In this document: positions 8,046-16,750 of the stretch, piece by piece
How positions within the stretch are numbered: the stretch's first letter is position 1
Layout of the letters: each line of letters starts with the position of its first letter
Origin: Acetobacteraceae bacterium
GTDB lineage: Bacteria > Pseudomonadota > Alphaproteobacteria > Acetobacterales > Acetobacteraceae
DNA: 39,454 bases
Assembly: GCA_024280945.1 (NCBI GenBank)
Contig: JAMXLO010000033.1
Span: 1 to 39,454 of the forward strand
Direction of reading: 5' to 3'
The notes under the pieces: model-generated
The model's input: only the letters and a program-made list of their open reading frames with translations
What the model was told of the DNA's origin: nothing
The model's database searches: none
Made by a program: the position numbers and the translations under genes

Positions 8046-8494
8046 GCGGCGGGAAATAGGCGGATGGGGCCTGCTTAGGTAGGTACAGCCCAGCAGGATC
8101 GCAGTTCAGCCGCGCCTTTATCCGGCCGTGGCCGGCTACACCGTGATACCTCGGCTTAGAGCACGCTACCCGGGTGGAGGCAGACGGGTCCATCGTGACG
8201 ATCGAGCGATGGCCAACAGAAGCCGTGAGCCGCTTGGAGGACATCGAAGACAAGGTTGCTGTAGCCCGGGTCGTCCAAGTCGACCTGCAAGTTGAGATAT
8301 GGACAACCCCACCCGGGCTACAGCGTGCAGCCGCGATGGCAGAATTGCTGCAAACCCAGATGGAGGTGTGCACGTTCTGCGCCCGTGTCCGTCCAGCATG
8401 CCTCAAGATGCGTAAACTGACCGGCTCCGCGTCCATGGCAAACCGGGCGAAGCTACAGGCCTTATCCTTTGTCGCTATGCGTGTGCCACGCCAT
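8046..8494. other. Intergenic region with an inverted repeat, no confident gene
   Basis: A plus-strand frame (8174 onward) reads for 174 codons but runs antisense through the 3' end of the phosphofructokinase gene and has no recognised motif, so I do not call it. The one clear structure is the inverted repeat listed separately. Confidence 0.4.
8258..8324. repeat. 14-bp perfect inverted repeat (REP-like)
   Basis: GCTGTAGCCCGGGT at 8258-8271 and its exact reverse complement ACCCGGGCTACAGC at 8311-8324 flank a 39-base loop. The core GTAGCCCGGGT is reminiscent of intergenic REP-type elements seen in proteobacteria. It lies downstream of both flanking genes, where such elements usually sit. A second copy was not found in this window. 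Confidence 0.6.
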
Positions 8495-9754
8495 TCAAAC
8501 CACAAAAACATTGGCCAATTTCTTTGGCGCCCGCACCTTCTGCAATGTCGCATAATCCGGCAGACCATTCCGATACGGTGGATAGGCTTCTCCACTGATC
8601 AGTGGGGCCAAGTAGTGCCGGGCGGCGTCAGTGATTCCGAAGCCATCGGTCCTGATGAATTCAGCAGGCAACATCTTTTCCTTGTTGGCAACAGCTGAGA
8701 GCGGGACATCAAAAATGTCCCAGCGATACGGCATGTCGCTGAGCCGGCGTATCGCCGGCATCACAGCGTTTCTCCCGGCCAGCGCAAATTCTACCGCAGC
8801 ACGGCCAACAGCGTAAGCCTGCTCAACGTCCGTTCCTGAGGCTATGTGGCGCGCCGAACGCTGGAGATGACCGGGAACCGCCCAACGGCATTTGCCTCGA
8901 AGTTTGGCAGTTATCAGGTTTGCGATCACAGGCGCGACTCCTCCCAGTTGCGCGTGACCAAAGGCGTCATGTGAGCCTGCAGATAGAAACTGTCCGTCGG
9001 ATCCTTTGACGCCTTCCGATACGGCGACAACGCAGTACCCTTGTCGTCGCAAGGTAGCGTCCACTCTAGCGAGGAACCGCGCCTCATCGAATGGGACCTC
9101 GGGTAGTAACAGGATATGTGGAGCATCGCTCTCCCGTTCAGCCGCGAGCGCGCAAGCGGCAGTCGCCCATCCGGCATGTCGGCCCATCACTTCCAGCACA
9201 AGCACATTGCTCGATGTACGGCTCATCGCTGCCAGGTCGAGCGCGGCCTCGCGTATCGACGTCGCGAGATATTTAGCCATTGAGCCAAAGCCTGGAGAAC
9301 AATCCGTTATTGGAAGGTCGTTGTCCACAGTCTTGGGAATGCCCACACACACGATCGGGTCAGCCACTTCACGGCTGATTTGACTGACTTTGTACGCAGT
9401 GTCCTGCGAATCGCCTCCCCCATTGTAAAAGAAGAAACCGATGTTATGCGCCTGAAACACTTCGACCAAGCGCTCGTACTGCGTACGGTGCTCATGAAGG
9501 GACCCCAGCTTGTATCGACACGAACCGAATGCAGCCCCCGGTGTGTGTCTCAGGGCTGCGATCGCAGCTTCGGACTCGTAGCTTGTGTCAATCAGATCTT
9601 CAGTAAGGGCGCCAATGACGCCGTTGTGCCCAGCGAGCACTTTGGGAATCCGGTCTGAATTCTGACGCGCGGTTTGCAAGACGCCACAGGCCGTGGCGTT
9701 GATAACAGCGCTAACTCCGCCAGATTGGGCATAGAACGCATTCTTGCCTGTCAT
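8495..9754 (-). CDS. pfp: Pyrophosphate-dependent 6-phosphofructokinase
   Basis: The 419-residue enzyme phosphorylates fructose 6-phosphate reversibly, using pyrophosphate. Diagnostic residues are seen. N-G-G-G-D-S-Q-D-T-A (about residues 111-120) carries Asp where ATP-dependent enzymes have Gly. P-K-T-V-D-N-D-L (140-147) carries Lys in place of the ATP-type Gly and includes the catalytic Asp pair. M-G-R-H-A-G-W (190-196) binds the sugar phosphate. All three point to PPi use. The ATG at 9754 follows GGAAAG; a GTG two codons earlier is possible. In the cytoplasm it would serve glycolysis or gluconeogenesis, or the pentose/sedoheptulose route. It appears to be a single-gene unit. Confidence 0.92.
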   Translation of the reverse strand: MTGKNAFYAQSGGVSAVINATACGVLQTARQNSDRIPKVLAGHNGVIGALTEDLIDTSYESEAAIAALRHTPGAAFGSCRYKLGSLHEHRTQYERLVEVFQAHNIGFFFYNGGGDSQDTAYKVSQISREVADPIVCVGIPKTVDNDLPITDCSPGFGSMAKYLATSIREAALDLAAMSRTSSNVLVLEVMGRHAGWATAACALAAERESDAPHILLLPEVPFDEARFLARVDATLRRQGYCVVAVSEGVKGSDGQFLSAGSHDAFGHAQLGGVAPVIANLITAKLRGKCRWAVPGHLQRSARHIASGTDVEQAYAVGRAAVEFALAGRNAVMPAIRRLSDMPYRWDIFDVPLSAVANKEKMLPAEFIRTDGFGITDAARHYLAPLISGEAYPPYRNGLPDYATLQKVRAPKKLANVFVV

Positions 9755-10017
9755 AGTCACTTTCCGCGAATCCGAGATTGCTGATGGGCATCAACTGTAG
9801 GGACCACGCCGGCGGGATCAAGTCATAGGTGTTACGGTTTCGGCTCTGATACTCGGCGCCTGTAACCTCAGCGCCTACCCGGAGGCCGCGGCAAGTCTGC
9901 GTTCCGGACTGCCGGGGCCGTGACCTGGCCCGATTGCGAGAAGGCTGGGCCGGTTCACGTGTCCCGCCTGCTGCTGATAGACACGTGGCGTATCATCAGA
10001 AGGCATGGAGGGGCGAA

Positions 10018-10608
10018 TTGAAACGCGACCGGACGGCGACAAGAAATGCTGCGCTGCTGGTGGGCAGTGTCATGGTCTCGTGTGGTGCAGCGAGTGCTGC
10101 ACCGAGCTGTCAGGGCACCTACGCCGCCACGTCATTGCAGCCTCTGCCCGCGCGGGTGGTGGTCGACCTCGATATCCGCGATCGGTCAGAGCACAACCTC
10201 ATGCTGGCTGATCGGTTCCTCGGGGGAGTCCGCGAGGCGGGCATCGCAGTCGGCCGAGATGCCAACGTATTGCTCCATGTGAAAACGTCACGGCTTGGAG
10301 AAGCATCGTCAGGTGATGGTCGTCGTGCAGAACGGACCTATTCCGAGTTAAACGGCCTCGCGGGTGGTGGGATGCGACCGGAGCTACCTCCGATGCCTGC
10401 GGCCGGCATGAGGACGTCACCGTCGGGACCTACGCCGCCGCTGCTGGTCCTGCGGGTGGATGCAACGGTAAGCAAGGCCACGCGAATCGCGTGGGTCGCC
10501 TCGGTGCAGTGCCGCATGACCGGATCCGATGAGGGCGGCGTGGCCCAAGAATTGGGCCGTATCATTGGCGGCTCACTAGGGAAGAGGGTGGAGCGGCGGG
10601 CGTTCTGA
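10018..10608 (+). CDS. Exported protein of unknown function
   Basis: From TTG 10018, preceded by GGAGGGG, the product is 196 residues with a basic start (K-R-D-R-T-A-T-R), a signal segment (A-A-L-L-V-G-S-V-M-V-S-C-G-A-A-S-A-A) and likely cleavage after A-S-A-A. A Cys inside the segment (V-S-C-G) is not a perfect lipobox. The mature part has two strand-rich stretches (V-V-V-D-L-D-I-R-D-R-S, L-L-V-L-R-V-D-A-T-V) separated by a Gly/Pro-rich linker, and ends basic. I do not recognise the family. A longer version from 9934 lacks a ribosome site. Confidence 0.55.
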   Translation: MKRDRTATRNAALLVGSVMVSCGAASAAPSCQGTYAATSLQPLPARVVVDLDIRDRSEHNLMLADRFLGGVREAGIAVGRDANVLLHVKTSRLGEASSGDGRRAERTYSELNGLAGGGMRPELPPMPAAGMRTSPSGPTPPLLVLRVDATVSKATRIAWVASVQCRMTGSDEGGVAQELGRIIGGSLGKRVERRAF

Positions 10609-10610
10609 GC

Positions 10611-10823
10611 TGGAGGCCCGTCGAGGATGTGACACCCGAGGCGCTCGACGCCACTCTGCGCATTGACTCTGCCAGCATGTTCCATTGCGCCCGTCGCGCC
10701 ATCCCATTCCTGCGTGCCGCAGACGGCGGGGCAAGCATCAACCTGCCCTCAGCGGCCGCGCAGTTCGGCTTCCCGCTGCGCGAACCCTATTCCGGTGGCC
10801 ACCCGTGCCATTGCCTCTCGTAG
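10611..10823 (+). pseudogene. Short-chain dehydrogenase (SDR) internal fragment
   Basis: About 70 codons read R-P-V-E-D-V-T-P-E-A-L-D-A-T-L-R-I, M-F-H-C-A-R-R-A-I-P-F-L-R, G-A-S-I-N-L-P-S-A-A-A-Q-F-G-F-P-L-R-E-P-Y-S. This is the central SDR region: the helix after the NAD-site, the strand carrying the catalytic Ser (here S-A-A) and the catalytic Tyr (P-Y-S), with the Lys four residues later lost. The N-terminal Rossmann glycines and C-terminal third are absent. It begins directly after the stop of the exported protein gene, so a deletion has joined the two. Confidence 0.6.
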
Positions 10824-11179
10824 CCGGGGTTCGTGAAGGCGACCGGAAGTCCCCCAGGCATTGCTGGCCTGCTGCCGCCACTTGCGGCAGTGCCTACAGG
10901 GCAGCCTAATCATCTTGGGGGAATGCTGCGAGTTGTGCGAGGTCGGCATGGATGGAAGCGCTTGACTTCACCGATACACGGTATCGGCATAGTGGTTCGA
11001 TCGCCGCGGTAGAGACGATAGATATATGCAGCATAACTATCCGGCAGCCGATCCGTCGTTATAGTACACCTGACCGGCTCAGCTCGCATATCACACGCCG
11101 GTCAAGCCGGCTTACTCAGGGTTCCCTAACCGACGGTGCGCCGTATAGCGTGCTCGTCGGCGCGCCGTCTCACCTGGCA
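10824..11179. other. Intergenic region with a terminator-like stem-loop
   Basis: No gene recognised. A small hairpin (TGCCGC, 5-base loop, GCGGCA) lies near 10872-10888, and a stronger stem-loop near the downstream end of the minus-strand DUF4105 gene is listed separately. Confidence 0.45.
11132..11169. terminator. Stem-loop downstream of the DUF4105 gene
   Basis: GACGGTGCGCCG (11132-11143) pairs with CGGCGCGCCGTC (11158-11169) over 12 positions, with one G-U wobble (plus-strand RNA) or one C-A mismatch (minus-strand RNA), around a 14-base loop. It begins 10 bases past the stop of the leftward gene. There is no T-tract, so it may stabilise a 3' end rather than terminate transcription. Confidence 0.4.
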
Positions 11180-12172
11180 TCAATGCGGCGTAGGAATACC
11201 GAGTCGTATCAGCCTTGAGTAATCAGGATCGCCATCAGCCTCCATCGCTTTGTCGTGGACCCGTGACAATGCGCGAAGTTGTTCGAAGGGGATGCTCGTA
11301 TCGGTTGCGCCGAGATCGTAAGCATAGTTGGGCAGATACCCGGATAGGAGAATGCGGTAGTCGAGCGGCAGTCCCGGACGCAGCGCATGAACCATCCCAA
11401 ACACGAGCGTCGTGCAGTTGCCGGTGGCGGTGTTATACCAGCGTGGTTCGCGAGAAAGGACATTCACGTCATCCACGTACTTTCGTAGCAGCTGTCTTGC
11501 ATACTCTGGTGGCATCCGTAGGTGATAAATCCGCACGTCTTCGCCACGTACGTTGCTCCGCACCCGCACGATGTCGCGTTCGTCTGCGGCGATGATGATC
11601 AATTCATACTGCTTAAAGAACCCGGCAATCGTTGAGTATTCCTCTCCGCGTTCCTTGCGCGTTTCAATGGAGAAATCCAGATGCCGGCCATCGTTGAAGC
11701 CGAAGCCAACAATGAGGTGAGCGATCGCCTCTCCGCTCCAGTACGACAAAATGAGATCGACGCCGTGAAGTTGCGAAAGATTGTAGCTCCGCTGCTCCCA
11801 ACGCTGATCGAAATCTTGATCACTACGCCAACTGAAGTTACGCACGTTATCAAGGACGAGGCGATCATTATCGATGGTCCCTGTGACATTGCGCGCAACA
11901 TCCGGTTGCCAGGACCGATCGTTGGAGGGGCGGATTGTTGACCACCACGCAAATACGAGCGCAACCGCGAGGGCATAGACAGTGAAAGCAAGCCACCGGC
12001 GCGATGTCACAAAACCCGCCACCGTCGCCAGGGCCAGAACTGTAATCGCCGCAGCGAGTGCGCCTCGGACCAAGTCACCACCAGGATAGCGGAACCAAAC
12101 TGCTAGCGCGCACCACGTCCCGATCAGCAGCACCATAGCCACTAACAGAGCGAAGCCAATCCAACGCCCCAT
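11180..12172 (-). CDS. Membrane protein with DUF4105 (Lnb-type N-terminal periplasmic) domain
   Basis: From ATG 12172 the product is 330 residues. Three membrane spans (about 6-26, 32-52, 58-78) are followed by a periplasmic domain with the DUF4105 pattern: A-I-A-H-L-I-V-G-F-G-F (His152), D-G-R-H-L-D-F-S-I-E-T-R, then Y-E-L-I-I-I-A-A-D-E-R-D, and T-A-T-G-N-C-T-T-L-V-F-G (Cys253). Lnb proteins of some Gram-positives use a Cys/His pair in this fold for lipoprotein N-terminal acyl transfer; whether proteobacterial DUF4105 proteins do the same is not known to me. The open frame extends upstream into the lipoprotein hydrolase gene, but ATG 12172 (or GTG 12184) just after that gene's stop is the likely start, implying coupled translation. 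Confidence 0.75.
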   Translation of the reverse strand: MGRWIGFALLVAMVLLIGTWCALAVWFRYPGGDLVRGALAAAITVLALATVAGFVTSRRWLAFTVYALAVALVFAWWSTIRPSNDRSWQPDVARNVTGTIDNDRLVLDNVRNFSWRSDQDFDQRWEQRSYNLSQLHGVDLILSYWSGEAIAHLIVGFGFNDGRHLDFSIETRKERGEEYSTIAGFFKQYELIIIAADERDIVRVRSNVRGEDVRIYHLRMPPEYARQLLRKYVDDVNVLSREPRWYNTATGNCTTLVFGMVHALRPGLPLDYRILLSGYLPNYAYDLGATDTSIPFEQLRALSRVHDKAMEADGDPDYSRLIRLGIPTPH

Positions 12173-12198
12173 CCGTAGCAACACGGTTGTGCGCTGAG

Positions 12199-14208
12199 TC
12201 AACGCTGTGATTCCGTAACCTGGCTGACTGGAATCCAGTTCCGCTGCGCCCGTCGTGGTCCATTGGTAGGCGCAACCGGGGCTACCGCCATTGGCGCCGG
12301 CGTCTCGCACCCTCGCGGGCATGACTTCGCGACGTGCTCGAGCAGAATGCGGCGGATCTCGCGGATAGTCAGTGGATTTGATTGGGTCGAGTGATCGGAG
12401 TGTTCGATCACGGTCTCGGAATTCACCCCGTCGATGTGGGCGCTCTTGTACTCCACGACGCCGTCGTTGCGGGCGTCCAGTGGACCGTCCTGCAGTGTCG
12501 GGATGATGGAGTGGGCATCAATGCCTGGGGCGACCGGGATGGCGCGGAGCGCTTCGATTGCCGGGTTGCCCGGGGACATGCCGGCAATGCTGTTGAAGGT
12601 GCGGCGGTCCTTTTGCAGCTTCAAAGCCTCGCCGGCGTTGGCCAGAATATCGGCGCTGGCGGCGACAATGGTCATTGGCAGCGTCACCAACCGCCTGAAC
12701 AGGCTGACGATGGTCTGACTGGCCTGGTAGCTGCCGCCGTGCGGAGTTGCGATGAAGACGACCGTCGCGACGAAGGGCAGCGGGTGGACGAACAACGCCT
12801 CCCTCAGCAACGCCTTGGTCTCGGGCTTCAGGTTCAGCTCATCCAATGGCCGGTCGCTGATCGCGTCCCAGATCTTCGTGCCGGACTCGATGGAGACCAG
12901 CTTGGCCAGCAATCCACCCTGGCTGTGGCCGATCACCACCATCCTTCCGAGTGCCGGGTCGGCCTGGACGCCGCCGAGGGAGCGGACGGCGTCCTCTAGC
13001 GAGTGGCGCAGCACGTTCGCCGAGATCGGGATCGGGTTGCCGGTGTTGTAGGTGAAGAACCAGAACTCGTAGTGATCGCGAATTTTCCTGTCCTCCAGCA
13101 GGTCGTTGACCATGTCGGCCCAGCGGAATGGACTGGAGGCGGTGCCATGAACCAGCACCACCGGGATGCGGCCGGGTCGGTGGGGCTCTAGCGCGAACAG
13201 CTGGTCCTTCGTGGTGGGGTCGTTCGGGTTGGCTAGTACGTTGTTGAGCAGACCGGACAGTTCCCTGGTCCATCCCTTCCCCTCTACGGCGAACAGTGCG
13301 CGCACCGCGGTCTGGTCGTATTCCAGCGGCACCTCTTGCTGGCCGATGCGGATGCTGTCGGTGTCATAGATCGTATAGACCGCGAGACGAGCGGTCAGGG
13401 CGGACCAGGCGAGTTGCCGCCTCGGGTCGTCCATTTGCAGCACGGCGGAGGTTGGAACGCGCAGCGTCGCCGGTAATACGAGGCCTACATCGCGCTGCGG
13501 TGCCGGCGCGAGACCGGCGGCGAGCGGTGCGCCGAGGCCGTCACTTCGGTAATCGTTCTTGAAGCCCTCAACCTCCAGGTTCATCGTCGGCACGAATGAG
13601 GTCAGGGTCCGCCCGGCGAAGGTCAGGTTGGCTTGGTCCACCGTCACGTCCAGGGTACCGAAGGGCAGGTCGTGGCAACTGCTCTGCAGATTGGCGACGC
13701 CCTCGGCGCCCGCACCGCTGAGAACCTGTGTCAGCGCAAGGTTGTAGAAGTTGGTCGCGTGCTGGAACTGCGCGGTGTACGGGCTTGGCTTGTCGGCGTT
13801 GCCGCTGGGGAACAGCACCGCGTAGGCATAGAGCGCCGAGGCCAGCAGCTGGGGTTTCGACTTCGTGCGCCTTCCCTCAAGATAGCTCATTTCCGCCAGG
13901 GCGTAGAGGTCAGGCCAGTGCATGCCGGTGGCGATGGCCTGGGCACGGAGTGCGGCGATGACGGCGTCGGGATGGGCGTCAAAGGCGTCGAGCAGTGCGG
14001 CGCGACGAAGGACGGTGCGGGTTGTTTCGCTGAGCTGGTTGCTGGAGAGAGCGGTGCGGTTCAGGTCTTCGTAGGCGGTGTGGAGGTTCACACGCTCTAC
14101 CTTCACCGGCGCACCGCAGGCGACAAGAGCAATCGAGAATAGAAGGCTGGCCAGCAAGCCAGTCTGGCCGCGGCTGGGCGAAGGCCTATGGATCACTAGG
14201 TCCACCAT
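12199..14208 (-). CDS. Lipoprotein alpha/beta hydrolase (lipase-like)
   Basis: With ATG 14208, the 669-residue protein has a lipoprotein signal ending L-V-A-C (Cys31 lipidated). A helical region of about 300 residues is followed by an alpha/beta hydrolase domain. V-V-L-V-H-G-T-A-S-S-P-F-R-W gives the oxyanion region near residue 350, G-H-S-Q-G-G the nucleophile elbow (Ser429), and N-D-G-V-V-E-Y and I-E-H-S-D-H-S are likely late Asp and His positions. The product should sit on a membrane facing the periplasm and cleave an ester or lipid. It is immediately upstream of the DUF4105 membrane protein; the pairing suggests joint work on lipids or lipoproteins. A TTG at 14238 is an alternative start; neither has a strong ribosome site. 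Confidence 0.82.
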   Translation of the reverse strand: MVDLVIHRPSPSRGQTGLLASLLFSIALVACGAPVKVERVNLHTAYEDLNRTALSSNQLSETTRTVLRRAALLDAFDAHPDAVIAALRAQAIATGMHWPDLYALAEMSYLEGRRTKSKPQLLASALYAYAVLFPSGNADKPSPYTAQFQHATNFYNLALTQVLSGAGAEGVANLQSSCHDLPFGTLDVTVDQANLTFAGRTLTSFVPTMNLEVEGFKNDYRSDGLGAPLAAGLAPAPQRDVGLVLPATLRVPTSAVLQMDDPRRQLAWSALTARLAVYTIYDTDSIRIGQQEVPLEYDQTAVRALFAVEGKGWTRELSGLLNNVLANPNDPTTKDQLFALEPHRPGRIPVVLVHGTASSPFRWADMVNDLLEDRKIRDHYEFWFFTYNTGNPIPISANVLRHSLEDAVRSLGGVQADPALGRMVVIGHSQGGLLAKLVSIESGTKIWDAISDRPLDELNLKPETKALLREALFVHPLPFVATVVFIATPHGGSYQASQTIVSLFRRLVTLPMTIVAASADILANAGEALKLQKDRRTFNSIAGMSPGNPAIEALRAIPVAPGIDAHSIIPTLQDGPLDARNDGVVEYKSAHIDGVNSETVIEHSDHSTQSNPLTIREIRRILLEHVAKSCPRGCETPAPMAVAPVAPTNGPRRAQRNWIPVSQVTESQR

Positions 14209-14618
14209 TTCTGGAAAGGACAGGAGCAGACAACTCAATGGAATGGCTGCGGCGCAGGATGCGGCAAATTATCAATAGGGGTCCGATGTGAACCGACATA
14301 CCGAACATGCCGGTCATCGCCTCGCGGCGCAAACCGCTTGGACGTTGCGGCTCTCGCGCTGAATTGCTCACCGAATGCCTATCGCCCACGGGCTCGTGGG
14401 GTCGACAAGGCGACGGGCCATTCAAGTTGCGTCAGCCGAGGACCCACACTTCGGGCTTTTTGGCAGCAACTGTTCGGCCAAGGCCAATCCTCAAAACTAC
14501 CCGTAGCATCGCCCGAAATGATCTTGCACCGGTCCCAGAAATGACCAGGATCAGGCGGAGCTTTCCCTGCCCATGCAGTCACTCCGCTGCACGTTCGCAA
14601 TGGCGGTGGCACCGAGTA
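14209..14618. other. Intergenic region, nothing recognised
   Basis: This roughly 400-base gap lies between two leftward genes. It contains short open frames only and no motif I can name. Confidence 0.45.
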
Positions 14619-16370
14619 TCAGTGAGTAACAGTCAGTGGTCGCAGCTTGGCGCCGGCTGCCCTGCGAGCGCTGTCTGTGGTTGTGAATAGCTCCAGCGTG
14701 CTGCTGTCGCGGACCGGTGTCAGTGCCAGGTCACGGTAATCGCGTGCCGTATAGTCATGCTTTAATCGATATCGCAGCACGAGTAGACGCACCGTCATCA
14801 TGGCTATGCGCGCAAGCTTCGCCACAAGGTCCATAGTGAACAGCGGCCAGAAGCGCCAAGCAGGCACGACAGGCAGGCCTGGTCGGCGATCGGTGCGCAC
14901 TTTGCGACGCAGGTAACCACCTTCCAGCGGGTGCGTGTGCTCAGTCAGGCTCAGACTCCAAAAGCTGACCAGCATGCTCAGCATTTTGCCAAGTGAGATA
15001 CGACATGCAGCGGCGCGACGCATCAATGTGCACATATGCGCATATGTGTAGTAGGTTCGCCATGCAGTCCAGTATGTCTGTTCCCATTCACTGCGGCTCA
15101 TCTTCTCATGCGCCGTCACCACATGAAATGTGTCGTAGCGGTTGAGGTCCGTATCCATTGCAACCCCGCCGAGCACCAGCTTCTGATGGTCCTCGGAGCC
15201 TGGCAGCGGCGTTAGGACAAAGAACTCGAGAAAGTCGATGGGCAGTTCACTCTGAATAATCCGGATGTCCCGCGTGACCGTTGCAGGCGTATCGGCGGGG
15301 AAGCCGATGATGTAGCCCGCCCAGATCACGGCGCGGATGCGCTTCCAAGCCAACAGCATGTCGCGATACTCGGCGATACGGTTCTGTTTCTTCTTGGCTG
15401 CGAGCAGGCTGTCAGGATTGATGGACTCCAGGCCGATGAAGACCCGCACCACCCCAGCGCGTCCTGCCTTCTCGATGAAGCGGGGAATACGGTGGCATAA
15501 GGTATCTACCTGAATGGTCAGCTTCAGGCTGAAACCCTCCTGCTCGCGCAACGCGATCAGCCGGTCAAATATTGCCTCCCAGTCCTTGTTGCGCGCGAAG
15601 TTATCGTCGGTGATGAAGAAGCTTTGCACGCCCTCTAACGCATTACGGCGTATGATCGCTTCGACATCATCTGCCGTGCGGCGTCGAGACATTCGCCCCT
15701 GAACATTGATGATGGTGCAGAAACTGCACTGAAAAGGACAACCGCGACCGGCGTCGAAAGTTGTCATGCGTCCAGCCGTGCGGGCGATGCGGTCGGGAGG
15801 AAGGTAGGGTATCGGCACTCCAGCCAGATTTGGCAGGTTCGCCATATGGTTATAGAGGGGGCGCAGAGTGTCGCTCGCTGCGTCGCAGAGCAGCGTCTTC
15901 AGGCCGTCTTCCGCCTCGCCCGCATAAAGGACGATGCCGAGGTCGATCGCCTCCTGCAACTCCGCGGTAATCGCAGGAAGCATGGCAAGCGTGCCCGAGA
16001 CATGGAATCCGCCGATGGCAACGTTGATGCCGAGTGCGCGGAACCGTCGCGCCAAGTCCATGGCGCGTGGATACTGGTTGGACTGGACACCGACGAGTCC
16101 AACCATGCCGGCGCCAGCGGAAGCAATGTCACGGGCGATGCGTTCAGGGCGAATCCTAGTATTTGTCTCGTCATACGCATCAACAATGAGGCGTGTCCCG
16201 TCGCCCAATATCTGCTGCTCTGCGCAATCCATCGCCAGCCCGTAGATAGCGGCGAGGCTGTTGGATGGCATTGACGATCGGAACCACTGAATGACGTAGC
16301 CGTCATCGTCGTAATGTGACGGCTTGATCAAGACGAGCCGGAACCGCTTAGTTACATCGGCTGGAGACAT
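14619..16370 (-). CDS. B12-binding-domain radical SAM protein
   Basis: From ATG 16370, which follows GAGGAGGGG, the protein has 583 residues. The N-terminus (H-Y-D-D-D-G-Y-V-I-Q-W near residue 20) and a cobalamin-type Rossmann region (M-V-G-L-V-G-V-Q-S-N, then I-G-G-F-H-V-S-G) precede the radical SAM core. That core carries the 4Fe-4S motif G-R-G-C-P-F-Q-C-S-F-C at about 208-218 (Cys211, 215, 218), then F-F-I-T-D-D-N-F-A and F-I-G-L-E-S-I-N. The C-terminal third has hydrophobic, arginine-rich helices that may bind the membrane. Relatives carry out methyl transfers or ring rearrangements on unreactive carbons, often on lipids or natural products. No substrate can be assigned. It lies upstream of the lipoprotein hydrolase gene on the same strand. 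Confidence 0.88.
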   Translation of the reverse strand: MSPADVTKRFRLVLIKPSHYDDDGYVIQWFRSSMPSNSLAAIYGLAMDCAEQQILGDGTRLIVDAYDETNTRIRPERIARDIASAGAGMVGLVGVQSNQYPRAMDLARRFRALGINVAIGGFHVSGTLAMLPAITAELQEAIDLGIVLYAGEAEDGLKTLLCDAASDTLRPLYNHMANLPNLAGVPIPYLPPDRIARTAGRMTTFDAGRGCPFQCSFCTIINVQGRMSRRRTADDVEAIIRRNALEGVQSFFITDDNFARNKDWEAIFDRLIALREQEGFSLKLTIQVDTLCHRIPRFIEKAGRAGVVRVFIGLESINPDSLLAAKKKQNRIAEYRDMLLAWKRIRAVIWAGYIIGFPADTPATVTRDIRIIQSELPIDFLEFFVLTPLPGSEDHQKLVLGGVAMDTDLNRYDTFHVVTAHEKMSRSEWEQTYWTAWRTYYTYAHMCTLMRRAAACRISLGKMLSMLVSFWSLSLTEHTHPLEGGYLRRKVRTDRRPGLPVVPAWRFWPLFTMDLVAKLARIAMMTVRLLVLRYRLKHDYTARDYRDLALTPVRDSSTLELFTTTDSARRAAGAKLRPLTVTH

Positions 16371-16750
16371 GGAACGGTCCCCTCCTCGCTTTCTCCACGA
16401 GTGCACCACACCGGAATGACAAATGACAACCCCTCCGCCGGTCCCAGAAATGCCGCAAGGCTGCAGTATGTTGTTGGCGCGAGCCGATTGTCCAACGAAA
16501 GTGTTTCCTTGCGCTTGGGCGCAACCGCTATGGGCTCACCCGACTCCGCGGCCACGACACAACGGACAGCGAGGGACTTGAAGCGTCCGGGCCACCGGTT
16601 TCGTGTCCGTCAATTGATGGAAAAAGTGACGGCAGGCCGTCTGGACAGAATCCGACTGACTCTGCCAGAGAACATGGTTGGCAGCCTCAGCTCGCACGGA
16701 GCGCAGCCGCTCTGCGTGGGTAATGCACATGACAAGCTGAGGGGGCAGGG
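16371..16750. other. Divergent intergenic region
   Basis: The region separates the leftward radical SAM gene from the rightward DUF2950 pseudogene and should contain the promoter of the former. No gene is recognised. A GAGGGGGCAGGG ribosome site precedes the pseudogene start at 16751. Confidence 0.45.

Noticed and set aside
8174-8698. Plus-strand open frame of 174 codons
   Set aside because: It overlaps the 3' end of the phosphofructokinase gene on the opposite strand and has no ribosome site or recognised motif.
14529-16452. A 15-base direct repeat (CCGGTCCCAGAAATG at 14529 and 16438) flanks the radical SAM gene
   Set aside because: One shared 15-mer is close to chance expectation in a GC-rich window of this size, and no mobile-element features accompany it.
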